This document shows positions 6,506-14,103 of a stretch of DNA of 14,540 bases, piece after piece; position 1 is the stretch's first letter, and every line of letters starts with the position of its first letter. The position numbers and the translations under genes were made by a program. The notes under the pieces were generated by a model. It worked only from the letters and a program-made list of their open reading frames with translations, did not search any database and was not told where the DNA came from. The DNA comes from Clostridium sp. CAG:632 (GTDB lineage: Bacteria; Bacillota; Clostridia; Lachnospirales; Lachnospiraceae). The stretch lies in NCBI GenBank assembly GCA_000431515.1, contig HF991359.1:17934-32473 (forward strand), in the 5' to 3' direction.

Positions 6506-9343
6506 ATGAAGAAATATATTGTTGCGGGTGTGATTGGTGTTCTTGGTATTATTCTTGGGGTTGCAGTAAAGGGTGTTGGCTGGCTGTTGGCACTGATCCT
6601 GATTGCTTTGGCGATTCTGATCGCACTGGGGAAGATAGCATTTGTAAATCGGTTGCTGGATGGCGAGAGTAAGAGCAAGAGCGGGAATCCGGCACAGGAT
6701 GATGTGGATCAGGCAGTAGAGTTTCTGAATCAGGGCAAAGCAATTGATGCGATCACAAAGCTGGAAGCGGCGATCGAGCTTGCGGATTATGACGGGCAGT
6801 ATCAGTCCTATGGCTGTCAGGCACTGCGAATCCTCGGACAGTTGTATGAGACCGGAAGCTATGGAAACTCAACCGTTCAGATCAATAATGACCGGGCAAT
6901 CGAATATTATAATAAATTGCTGGAGATGGAGCCGGATGGAGAGATTTATTTTAAGGTAGCGCGAGATCTCTTGGCAAAGAATAATTTCAGCAAGGCACTG
7001 ACTTATCTGGAAAAAGCAGCGGCACTGAAGGATGCACCGGCATTGTTAAAGCTGGGAAGCATTTATGAAGAAGGTCTGTATCGGTACGATGCATTCGGTA
7101 ACCGGGGAGATACCGTGATCGAGATTGACCTGAATAAGGCAAAGCAGTATTACGAGGTTCTGGCAGAGATGGACGATGAGCAGGGCAAGGCCGGATATGA
7201 TCGGGTGGTATACACTCTGAATAATACTGACAGTATTGAGTTCGAGGAAATGGATAAGCTCTATACCAGAATCGCAGAACGCCGCCGGGCGAACCACATT
7301 GAATACCGGTTCAAGACGATTGAAGCATCCAAGCTGCAATATCAGTATACATATATCCATGATGAGGTGGAAGGCTATGTACATAAGCTTCCAAAGGACT
7401 GGGTAAAGGTTGTAAATGAAGAGACAGATGAAGAGTATTATGCACCGGATCAGAATTACAGGGATTTCGCAATCTATGTAACCTATGACAGCATTCCAAA
7501 GGAGTCTACGCGTGATCTGGAGCTGTTCCTGCGATATGATAATGATGTTCTGGATTATGACCTGAACATTCAGGAGTACATTACGGAATATGCAGATGGT
7601 ATTTGTGCAACCTACTATCACAAGGAACTGGAACGTGGTATCGTAACCTTTGCTTATCAGCAGAGGAATCGTATGGCATGTATTAAGTTCGTGTGTGCGA
7701 CCATGGAGATTATTGAACAGTATGAGGAAATCATCTTCGAGGTGGCGAATTCTTTTGCATTCGTAGATCCAACGGTTATCAGTGATGAGAGTGCAAACCG
7801 GAAAGATCAGCAGTATTACAGCGAGGCTGTGTTCTATTATTTCCTTGGACAGTATGACAAGGCAATGGAGTTTGCAAGGAAGGCATTGAACGTAGGAAGT
7901 AAGAAAGCAAGTTATCTTCTGATCGAGCTATATTATGATGAGGAAAGTCCATATGTTAATTATGAGAAGGCACTATCGCTGGCAAAGCAATTGTTTGATG
8001 CAAACTCAGATTCAGATCTGGCATTCCTGATCGGTACCATATATGAACAGCAGAACCGGGATTATATTCAGGCACTGAACTGGTATGAGAGAGCGGATGA
8101 GCTGGGACATGAGAGAGTTCCGTTCTATCTGGGAAGATTATATTACTATGGATTGCTGCGGACGAAGCGGGATGGCAGCCTAGCATTAAAGTATTTCATG
8201 CGGGCAGATGAGAATGGCATTCCGGAAGCAAAAGCTTATATAGGTGATATTCAGGCCTTGAATGGAGAAGAACTTCAGCTGGCAGTCAATCGCTGGGAAC
8301 GTGAGATCGAGGAAGGTAATGCAGAGACTGCATTGCAGGTAGCGATCAAGAAGCAGAATCAGGTATTCTATCTGGCAAGTGAACGTGAGATTGACCGCGC
8401 GTATGAGACAGCCTGCAATCTGGGAAGCCCGGAGGCATTCTACCGATATGGAAAACTGATCCGTGAACGAGAGAAGAACGGAGATTTCCGGGATGGACAT
8501 ATTGGTAAAAAGCTTTTGGAAAAGGCATTGGATCTGGGATATGACGGATTTGATAACGAGTCTTTATGCGAAGTGGTAGATGAGAAAGCAAAACAGGGAC
8601 TTCCGAAGGAAGAAATGTTAAAAATCTACTATACGGCAGCACTGAACGGTTATGCACCGGCAATCGAGAAGATCGCGGCACTGGAGCCGGTTATGACAGA
8701 TGAAGTGATTCGTCTATATGAGCATCTGCGTGGAATGGCAGTGAAAGGAAATGCAGCGGCATTGACCGCCATGAACCGTCTGGAACGGGCATTCCCGGAT
8801 ATTTTATATCGTCAGCTGGAGGAACGGGAAGGCTATAAGGTAATTGACAATAAGTTCTTCAAGCTGGTCGTTCCGAAGGAATATACAGCCGTGATCGATG
8901 ATGAAGGTGGAACCATTAAGATTGCGGATTCCGTGGTTGAGTTTGCGGTTGCAGAGATGCCGGTACAGGTAGAAGAAGAGGAAGAATTCCTGAAGGTGTA
9001 CAAGCTGATCGTCAGTGAGTATCTTCCTGTTCCGAATGCGGATATCATGGTTGTAAATTCCCGTATGGTTGGTTCTACTATGACAAATACAAACGGTGAG
9101 GCTTGTACTTACAGTATTCTGCTTGTCAGTGCAAAGAACCAGTATCTGTTTAAGTTAAGCTCCCAGAGTAAGGTTGAACTGATGGGATTCCGGGATAAGG
9201 TATATGAGGTGGCAAATTCTCTGGTAGAGACCGGAGAGACTTATGTTGCAACCGGTGAGCGGGCAAATCAGAAGATTGGTCTGACCAGATTGCTTTCAAC
9301 AGGTGAGAACGGCTTCCTGTCCATTGGTAAATTAGATGAGTAA
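6506..9343 (+). CDS. Membrane-anchored TPR/SEL1-repeat protein with two PsbP-like modules
   Basis: I recognise domain types in this 945-residue protein but not a named family. Residues about 4-22 and 25-47 are two hydrophobic helices in a tight hairpin; the basic flanks suggest both ends and the large body face the cytoplasm. Residues about 66-260 contain TPR-like helical pairs, e.g. 'AVEFLNQGKAIDAITKLEAA' (70-89). Residues about 276-425 look like a beta-rich PsbP/Mog1/DUF1795-type module ('EGYVHKLPKDWVKVV' to 'FEVANSFAFVDP'). Residues about 435-770 carry SEL1-like repeats ('LAFLIGTIYEQQNRDYIQAL', 'VPFYLGRLYYYGLLRTKRDG', 'SPEAFYRYGKLIR'). Residues about 777-910 resemble a second PsbP-like module, ending in 'VYEVANSLVETG'. 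SEL1/TPR arrays usually scaffold protein complexes; no catalytic motif was seen. The gene is monocistronic, with its own promoter (6412-6440) and terminator (9355-9396). The ATG at 6506 follows an AGAGGGA ribosome site. The function is unknown. Confidence 0.85.
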   Translation: MKKYIVAGVIGVLGIILGVAVKGVGWLLALILIALAILIALGKIAFVNRLLDGESKSKSGNPAQDDVDQAVEFLNQGKAIDAITKLEAAIELADYDGQYQSYGCQALRILGQLYETGSYGNSTVQINNDRAIEYYNKLLEMEPDGEIYFKVARDLLAKNNFSKALTYLEKAAALKDAPALLKLGSIYEEGLYRYDAFGNRGDTVIEIDLNKAKQYYEVLAEMDDEQGKAGYDRVVYTLNNTDSIEFEEMDKLYTRIAERRRANHIEYRFKTIEASKLQYQYTYIHDEVEGYVHKLPKDWVKVVNEETDEEYYAPDQNYRDFAIYVTYDSIPKESTRDLELFLRYDNDVLDYDLNIQEYITEYADGICATYYHKELERGIVTFAYQQRNRMACIKFVCATMEIIEQYEEIIFEVANSFAFVDPTVISDESANRKDQQYYSEAVFYYFLGQYDKAMEFARKALNVGSKKASYLLIELYYDEESPYVNYEKALSLAKQLFDANSDSDLAFLIGTIYEQQNRDYIQALNWYERADELGHERVPFYLGRLYYYGLLRTKRDGSLALKYFMRADENGIPEAKAYIGDIQALNGEELQLAVNRWEREIEEGNAETALQVAIKKQNQVFYLASEREIDRAYETACNLGSPEAFYRYGKLIREREKNGDFRDGHIGKKLLEKALDLGYDGFDNESLCEVVDEKAKQGLPKEEMLKIYYTAALNGYAPAIEKIAALEPVMTDEVIRLYEHLRGMAVKGNAAALTAMNRLERAFPDILYRQLEEREGYKVIDNKFFKLVVPKEYTAVIDDEGGTIKIADSVVEFAVAEMPVQVEEEEEFLKVYKLIVSEYLPVPNADIMVVNSRMVGSTMTNTNGEACTYSILLVSAKNQYLFKLSSQSKVELMGFRDKVYEVANSLVETGETYVATGERANQKIGLTRLLSTGENGFLSIGKLDE

Positions 9344-9354
9344 GTAGAATGAAT

Positions 9355-9396
9355 ACAGACCGGCTTGTCAGGGATGACTATGAGCCGGTCTGTTTT
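9355..9396 (+). terminator. Rho-independent terminator after the TPR/SEL1 gene
   Basis: ACAGACCGGCT (9355-9365) pairs perfectly with AGCCGGTCTGT (9383-9393). An inner GTCA/TGAC mini-stem (9367-9370 with 9375-9378; two bases shifted from the main helix) may cap it, and TTTT follows. It ends only 20 nt before the start codon of the next gene. Confidence 0.88.
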
Positions 9397-9402
9397 AATC
9401 AT

Positions 9403-9410
9403 GAGGTGAG
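9403..9410 (+). promoter_or_regulatory. Ribosome binding site that decides the MocR-type regulator start
   Basis: GAGGTGAG ends 5 nt before the ATG at 9416 but only 2 nt before an in-frame GTG at 9413, which makes the ATG the better start. Confidence 0.65.
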
Positions 9411-9415
9411 TAGTG

Positions 9416-10843
9416 ATGTTTCATATTTCTCTTGACCACAAAAACGGTGAACCGATGTACTTACAGATATACCGGTTTCTGGCAACAGAGATCAAGACCG
9501 GTCATTTGAACTGTAATGTGAAACTGCCATCGGGCAGAGAATTGGCACAGGATTTAGGTGTCAGCCGGAATACGATCAATATGGCATATGAACAGCTGGA
9601 GTCGGAGGGATATATAGAAGCTGTTCCCAAACGGGGATATTTTGTGCGGAAGATTGATGAATTGATGGATATCCATGGAATAGAATCCGTAGCTAACAGC
9701 TATGCAGAACCGACAGGTCCGGTTCACAAGAAGGATCCGGCTTCATCGGACTGTCTGGTTGATTTTTCACCGTTTGGTATTGATCTGGCGCATGCACCCT
9801 ATGCAAGATGGCAGAAGGTGATGAAGGAAACGATGCTGGATAATACAGCAGAATTATTTCAGAATGGAGATTCACAAGGGGATTATGCATTACGGGAAAC
9901 GGTCCGGGATTATTTGCATCGTTCCCGCGGAGTGAACTGTTCTGCAGATCAGATCATCATCGGTGCCGGTACGGATTATCTGCTGATGCTTCTGACACGG
10001 TTACTGCCCGGATATTCGGAAATCGGAATGGAAAATCCGGTATATCAGCAGGCGTACCGGGTCTTTCAGAATTTTAATTATAAGATTCATCCGATTCCGC
10101 TGGATGAGAATGGATTACAGATAGCATCATTGCGTGAGACCGGCGCAAAGCTGGTGTTCGTCACTCCGTCCCATCAGTTCCCATTGGGGATCGTGATGCC
10201 GGTGAACCGGAGACTGCAACTGCTGAACTGGGCATATGAAGAAGCCGGCAGATATATTATTGAGGATGATTATGATAGTGAGTTCCGATATCAGGGAAAA
10301 CCGATTCCCGCATTACAGGGAATGGATACGCAGGGAAGAGTTATCTATATGGGAACATTGTCAAAAGCAATTGCACCGTCTATCCGGATTGGATATGTGG
10401 TGCTGCCGCCGGAGCTTTGTGAAGTCTACCATACGCAGGCTTCGTTTTTGGCAACGACTGTTTCCAGAATAGATCAGGAAATATTACGCAGATTTATTGC
10501 AGAAGGATATTTTGAACGGCATCTGAACCGGATGCGGAGTGTCTATCGTGGAAAACATGACGGTATTCTGGAACTATTAAGTCCGTGGAAGGATTGTATC
10601 TGCGACGGATATAGTGCAGGGGTTCATCTGCTCTTGAAATTCCCGGCAGAGAAGTACAGGGAAAGTGAACTGGTCCGGAAAGCGGCAGAAGCCGGAATCG
10701 TGGTTTATCCGTTATCTGCGTATTATATTACCGGAAAACCGGAGCAGCCTACCATTCTGTTGGGATATGCAAGGCTTACGGATGAAGAGATGAAACAGGG
10801 GATTCAGGTTCTGCAGGATACCTGGCAGATGCATAATGATTAA
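9416..10843 (+). CDS. MocR/PdxR-type regulator (GntR winged helix plus aminotransferase domain)
   Basis: This 475-residue protein has the full MocR architecture. An N-terminal GntR winged helix (about 10-78) contains 'LPSGRELAQDLGVSRNTIN' (37-55) and 'GYIEAVPKRGYFV' (65-77). A linker (about 80-115) leads to a fold-type I aminotransferase-like domain. The PLP-binding features are kept: 'TPSHQFPLG' (250-258), 'EDDYDSEFRY' (283-292) and the Schiff-base lysine K317 in 'MGTLSKAIAPSIRIGY'. MocR proteins are PLP-dependent transcription factors, for example PdxR (pyridoxal synthesis) and GabR (GABA use). No vitamin B6 or GABA gene lies nearby, so the ligand role and targets are unknown and I give no symbol. 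The gene ends 14 nt before the ATPase gene, so the two likely share a transcript. No separate promoter was seen between the preceding terminator and the start. Confidence 0.9.
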   Translation: MFHISLDHKNGEPMYLQIYRFLATEIKTGHLNCNVKLPSGRELAQDLGVSRNTINMAYEQLESEGYIEAVPKRGYFVRKIDELMDIHGIESVANSYAEPTGPVHKKDPASSDCLVDFSPFGIDLAHAPYARWQKVMKETMLDNTAELFQNGDSQGDYALRETVRDYLHRSRGVNCSADQIIIGAGTDYLLMLLTRLLPGYSEIGMENPVYQQAYRVFQNFNYKIHPIPLDENGLQIASLRETGAKLVFVTPSHQFPLGIVMPVNRRLQLLNWAYEEAGRYIIEDDYDSEFRYQGKPIPALQGMDTQGRVIYMGTLSKAIAPSIRIGYVVLPPELCEVYHTQASFLATTVSRIDQEILRRFIAEGYFERHLNRMRSVYRGKHDGILELLSPWKDCICDGYSAGVHLLLKFPAEKYRESELVRKAAEAGIVVYPLSAYYITGKPEQPTILLGYARLTDEEMKQGIQVLQDTWQMHND

Positions 10844-10857
10844 AGGAAGGTGTTGAA

Positions 10858-12153
10858 ATGTATCGGAATATGGTAAATACGCTGGCTGCCTGGAGTGAGA
10901 ATCCGGAAAAGAAAATGTTACTCTTAAAGGGGCCGCTTCATGTAGGAAAAAGCTGGTGTGTTATGGATTTCGCAGAGGCGTTCTATAAAAAGACTTTGCA
11001 TATAGAATTTGATCGGGATGCAGTTCTCCGGGAATTATTTATGACGGCACATACACCGGAATTTATTGAAGAACAGCTGGAGCTTCTGGCAGGTGTATCA
11101 TTTCGGGATTACAGTGCCAATGAGCTTTTGCTGGTTTTTGATGAAGTACAGGTGGAGGAGGACTTATTTGCCGGAGTTATGCAATATATAAGACAACGCA
11201 GAGGGCGGTCTGTGATTCTGATAGCCTCCTGGATGGGAAGTCTTCCGGCAGAAAATCTGGTGGCAGAAGAGCTCCAGGTGGAATATATGTATCCGATGTC
11301 CTTTGAAGAATTTCTGATCGCAAATAAGGCGCAGGAGCTATGTAAAATCATAGAACAGGAAAAGGTTGATGGGTTGAAAGAGGATATCAGACCGGTTATT
11401 CTGGAGTATTTAAAATATTTTTATATTACCGGTGGAATGCCGGAAGTGGTACAGAGCTTTGTGAAAAACAGGAGCATGAATCAGGTTGATATCATCGGAC
11501 ATCGTAATCTGCAGGAAATGCGGGATTATGTTATAAAGCATGCACCGAAACAATTGGTGAAAAAAATACTTCAGGTATGGGACAGTGTGCCTGCCCAGTT
11601 AACGAAAGAAAACAAGAAATTCATGTATGGAGCCGTAGATGCAAAGGCAAGAGCCAGGGAATATGTAGCGGCAGTAGACTGGCTGATAGAGGCCGGATAT
11701 GTCAGAAAAGTCCAGAAAGTGACACAGGGGCTTTCACCGCTGACAGACTATCTGGATCTGAAGTCTTTTGAATTATATTATCTGGATCATGGACTTCTGA
11801 GAAATGTGTCCGGAATTACCGCAAAAGAAGCAGAAAATGATGAAGCTATTTTTGATGCCATGCATGGGATTCTTTCGGAGCAGTTGGTGCTGGCAGAGCT
11901 GACATTAAATTCCAATGTGCAGGAATTGTATTTCTGGACGTCAGAGGCTACGGCACGGATTGATTTTGTATTTGAAGATGATGGAGAAATCATACCGGTA
12001 GATGTGCAGACAACGATCCGAAAGAAAGCGCAGAATCTGAAGGTATTTCATCAGAAATATGGGAATCGGATGTGGATACGGATATCACTGGAGGCTTTAA
12101 GCTTTCATAAGGGAAATCTAAATGTTCCGATCTATGGATTATGGAACTTTTAA
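10858..12153 (+). CDS. AAA-superfamily ATPase with DUF4143-type C-terminus
   Basis: This 431-residue protein belongs to the AAA_14/DUF4143 ATPase group, whose members are common in bacteria but have no settled function. Seen in the sequence: Walker A GPLHVGKS (25-32); Walker B 'LLLVFDE' (90-96); a sensor-like 'VILIASWMGSL' (119-129); 'YPMSFEEFL' (145-153); 'YITGGMPEVVQSF' (189-201), typical of the group; and the DUF4143 C-terminus with 'FELYYLDHGLLRNVSGI' (304-320), 'GILSEQLVLAEL' (337-348) and 'YFWTSEATARIDFVF' (358-372). The nuclease-like end motif, usually written D...(E)VK, reads 'IDFV...IPVDVQ' here, so the usual lysine is Gln384. Nuclease activity is therefore doubtful. AAGGAAGG precedes the ATG, and the gene follows the MocR-type regulator by 14 nt. 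No + strand terminator was seen before the oppositely oriented tRNA. Confidence 0.85.
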   Translation: MYRNMVNTLAAWSENPEKKMLLLKGPLHVGKSWCVMDFAEAFYKKTLHIEFDRDAVLRELFMTAHTPEFIEEQLELLAGVSFRDYSANELLLVFDEVQVEEDLFAGVMQYIRQRRGRSVILIASWMGSLPAENLVAEELQVEYMYPMSFEEFLIANKAQELCKIIEQEKVDGLKEDIRPVILEYLKYFYITGGMPEVVQSFVKNRSMNQVDIIGHRNLQEMRDYVIKHAPKQLVKKILQVWDSVPAQLTKENKKFMYGAVDAKARAREYVAAVDWLIEAGYVRKVQKVTQGLSPLTDYLDLKSFELYYLDHGLLRNVSGITAKEAENDEAIFDAMHGILSEQLVLAELTLNSNVQELYFWTSEATARIDFVFEDDGEIIPVDVQTTIRKKAQNLKVFHQKYGNRMWIRISLEALSFHKGNLNVPIYGLWNF

Positions 12154-12163
12154 AATAAAAATC
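12152..12163 (-). terminator. T-rich tail after tRNA-Thr
   Basis: On the minus strand, TTTTTATTTT follows the tRNA 3' end within 3 nt and overlaps the ATPase stop codon. The tRNA acceptor/T-arm helices could serve as the upstream structure. No dedicated hairpin was seen. Confidence 0.4.
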
Positions 12164-12236
<73 letters not shown>

Positions 12237-12250
12237 ATGTCAACAGCAAT

Positions 12251-12279
12251 ATAATACAATATTTTAATGAAAAATTCAA
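12251..12279 (-). promoter_or_regulatory. Promoter of tRNA-Thr
   Basis: On the minus strand TTGAAT (12279-12274), a 17-nt spacer and TATTAT (12256-12251) place transcription start a few bases before the tRNA 5' end at 12236. Spacing and the -10 match are good; the -35 matches at four of six positions. Confidence 0.65.
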
Positions 12280-12312
12280 TCTTTTTTTGAGATTTTTATT
12301 ACTGGTTCTTTA

Positions 12313-12341
12313 TAGACAGAAAAAGCGAAAAATGATATTAT
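12313..12341 (+). promoter_or_regulatory. Promoter of the degenerate HD-GYP gene
   Basis: TAGACA (12313-12318), a 17-nt spacer and TATTAT (12336-12341). Transcription would start near 12348, leaving a leader of about 47 nt. It stands back to back with the tRNA promoter. Confidence 0.65.
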
Positions 12342-12378
12342 AAGGATAATTGAAACGGGATAGAAGACGGGTAAGGAG

Positions 12379-12386
12379 AAAGGAGG
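12379..12386 (+). promoter_or_regulatory. Ribosome binding site that decides the HD-GYP-like start
   Basis: AAAGGAGG lies 8 nt before the ATG at 12395. A longer reading from a TTG at 12350 would cross this site and begin with a run of Lys/Arg residues unlike the family, so it was discarded. Confidence 0.82.
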
Positions 12387-12394
12387 CTGGTTTC

Positions 12395-13486
12395 ATGATT
12401 TTTGTACCGACAGATGAATTGAAAGTAGGAATGCGGCTGGCGAAACCGATTTATAATAAAAATGGAGTGTTATTATATGAGAGAAATACAAAGCTGACGC
12501 TTCAGGGTATTTACAGTGTTAAAAATTTTGAATTGATCGGATTATATATTTTAGAACCTGCGGAGCCGTTACCGCCGATGACAGCAGAGGATATAGAGTT
12601 TGAACGTTTTCAGACAATGGCTGTTTTCAGCATCAAGGATGATTTGAAAGCAGTAAAACAGGGAAAGAAACCTGCCGAATTAATGGTGCTGGCGAATCAG
12701 ATTGTACAGATTTATGGTTCCTTAAAGCATAAGATTAATTTCACACAAAATCTGCGGAGTCCTGAGGACTATGTTTATAAGCATGCATTGAATGTAGCGA
12801 TTCTGTCAGCGCTGATTTCCAATAAGCTGCATATAGACCGTGCGGAACAGTTGAATATCGTAATGGCAGCATTACTCTATGATATAGGCCGGTTATATCT
12901 TCCGACAAAGATGCAGAATAAAACAGATGGATTTGATACAGAGGAATATCAGATGTTCCGGAAGGCACAGTTTGATGGTGTAAAGACCGTGCAGGATCAT
13001 GTGGATATTAATACCAGTGTGAAGCGATTGGTCAAGGGAAGTCAGGAAGATTATGATTATGCGGATGAGTCGGCGGTTAAGAACATTCCATGGGGTGTAC
13101 GGGTCATTCAGGTCGCACACTATTATGATATCCGGACAGCAATGAATCTATATGAGGAGCCGGAATCAGAAGTGCAGGTGGTACGCAGTCTGTTAAAGAA
13201 TGAGAAGCATTTTGACGTAACGGTTGTGTCAGCATTGTTAGATAGTATTAAGATCCTGTCACCGGGTGTTTGTATAGAACTGACCAATCATGAACGCGGA
13301 CTGGTTATCCGGGAGAATGATAAGAATCCGTTACAGCCGATCGTACTGAGCTTTGACAAGAATCAGGTATATGATCTGAGTTCACCACGGACGGCAAAAA
13401 CATTGCAGATTAAGGATCTGATGAAGACTATGGATAACCGGATAATTGTGGATGAATCTACATTGGAGGAATATCTGAATCGTTAA
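12395..13486 (+). CDS. Degenerate HD-GYP-like protein
   Basis: This 363-residue protein has the overall plan of an HD-GYP c-di-GMP phosphodiesterase. The N-terminal 'ELKVGMRLAKPIYNKNGVLL' (8-27) resembles the lead-in domain of such proteins. An HD-type helical domain spans about 120-285, and the C-terminus 'PGVCIELTNHERGLVIREN' (290-308) matches the usual tail. The metal and signature residues are mostly missing. H130 remains, but the HD pair in 'LLHDIGK' reads 'LLYDIGR' (Y162, D163). The next His position in the H...G block reads 'RKAQFDGV' (189-196), and the HHE..DG.GYP segment is replaced by 'RLVKGSQEDYDYAD' (211-224). The 'VADxFDA' helix reads 'VAHYYDI'. It is therefore probably not a phosphodiesterase; it may bind a nucleotide or partner. 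It is monocistronic between a promoter and a terminator. Confidence 0.78.
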   Translation: MIFVPTDELKVGMRLAKPIYNKNGVLLYERNTKLTLQGIYSVKNFELIGLYILEPAEPLPPMTAEDIEFERFQTMAVFSIKDDLKAVKQGKKPAELMVLANQIVQIYGSLKHKINFTQNLRSPEDYVYKHALNVAILSALISNKLHIDRAEQLNIVMAALLYDIGRLYLPTKMQNKTDGFDTEEYQMFRKAQFDGVKTVQDHVDINTSVKRLVKGSQEDYDYADESAVKNIPWGVRVIQVAHYYDIRTAMNLYEEPESEVQVVRSLLKNEKHFDVTVVSALLDSIKILSPGVCIELTNHERGLVIRENDKNPLQPIVLSFDKNQVYDLSSPRTAKTLQIKDLMKTMDNRIIVDESTLEEYLNR

Positions 13487-13497
13487 TTATGGAGGTT

Positions 13498-13538
13498 AGA
13501 TGTGAGACGGGATTTTAATACCCGGCTCACATCTTTTT
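13498..13538 (+). terminator. Rho-independent terminator after the HD-GYP-like gene
   Basis: A 14-position stem (13498-13511 with 13521-13534, one mismatch) and a 9-nt A/T-rich loop are followed by TTTTT. It ends 10 nt before the next start codon. Confidence 0.88.
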
Positions 13539-13548
13539 AATTAAGACT

Positions 13549-14100
13549 ATGAAATGGTTATTACATTTGAAGAAGATAAATCATCATAAATGGCTGGTTA
13601 TGAAGGAATGCTTTCGCTGCGGTCTTTATAAGCAGGGACTGCTGCATGATCTGTCCAAATATTCCTGGACCGAGTTCTCGGTAGGCGTGAAATACTATCA
13701 GGGTGACCGGAGCCCGAACATGGCAGAGCGGGAAGACAAGGGCTATACGTCCGCATGGCTGCATCATAAAGGCAGGAATAAGCATCATCTGGAGTACTGG
13801 ATCGATTACAGTATGACACCCGGAGCCGGATTGGAAGGTATGGAAATGCCGGTGAAATATGTAGTAGAAATGTTCTGCGACCGGGTGGCTGCCTGCAAGA
13901 ATTATCATCCGGACAGTTATACGGACGATGCGGCATTGGCTTATTATGAACGTGGGAAAAACAAGTATCCGATGCATCCGAATACACGAGAACTATTGGA
14001 ACGGTTGCTGCACATGCTGGCTGATGAAGGAGAAGAAGTGACCTTTGATTATATACGGACAGAGGTTCTGAAGAATAAGAAGAGAAGAACAAGGGGTTAG
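13549..14100 (+). CDS. DUF5662-like protein with HD-type histidine motifs
   Basis: This 183-residue cytoplasmic protein resembles the DUF5662 family. Seen in the sequence: 'NHHKWLVMKECFRCGLYKQG' (11-30), 'LLHDLSKYSWTEF' (31-43), 'YYQGDRSPN' (49-57), 'AWLHHKGRNKHHLEYW' (69-84) and 'MFCDRVAACKNY' (108-119). The clustered H12/H13, H33-D34, H72/H73, H79/H80 and D111 look like a metal site of HD-hydrolase type, but the reaction is not known and no substrate can be given. The C-terminal tail is strongly basic (KNKKRRTRG). The ATG at 13549 fits the family N-terminus, yet it lacks a recognisable Shine-Dalgarno site and follows a terminator by 10 nt. dnaE starts 3 nt after the stop, so the two genes form a transcription unit. 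Confidence 0.8.
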   Translation: MKWLLHLKKINHHKWLVMKECFRCGLYKQGLLHDLSKYSWTEFSVGVKYYQGDRSPNMAEREDKGYTSAWLHHKGRNKHHLEYWIDYSMTPGAGLEGMEMPVKYVVEMFCDRVAACKNYHPDSYTDDAALAYYERGKNKYPMHPNTRELLERLLHMLADEGEEVTFDYIRTEVLKNKKRRTRG

Positions 14101-14103
14101 AAT

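Noticed and set aside
12350..12394. Upstream extension of the HD-GYP-like protein from a TTG codon
   Set aside because: It crosses the AAAGGAGG ribosome site, lies almost at the expected transcription start, and adds a Lys/Arg-rich stretch unlike the family.
13491..13506. GGAGG followed by ATG-TGA, a start-stop mini-gene before the DUF5662-like gene
   Set aside because: It is part of the left arm of a clear terminator hairpin, and the one-codon reading is most simply coincidence.
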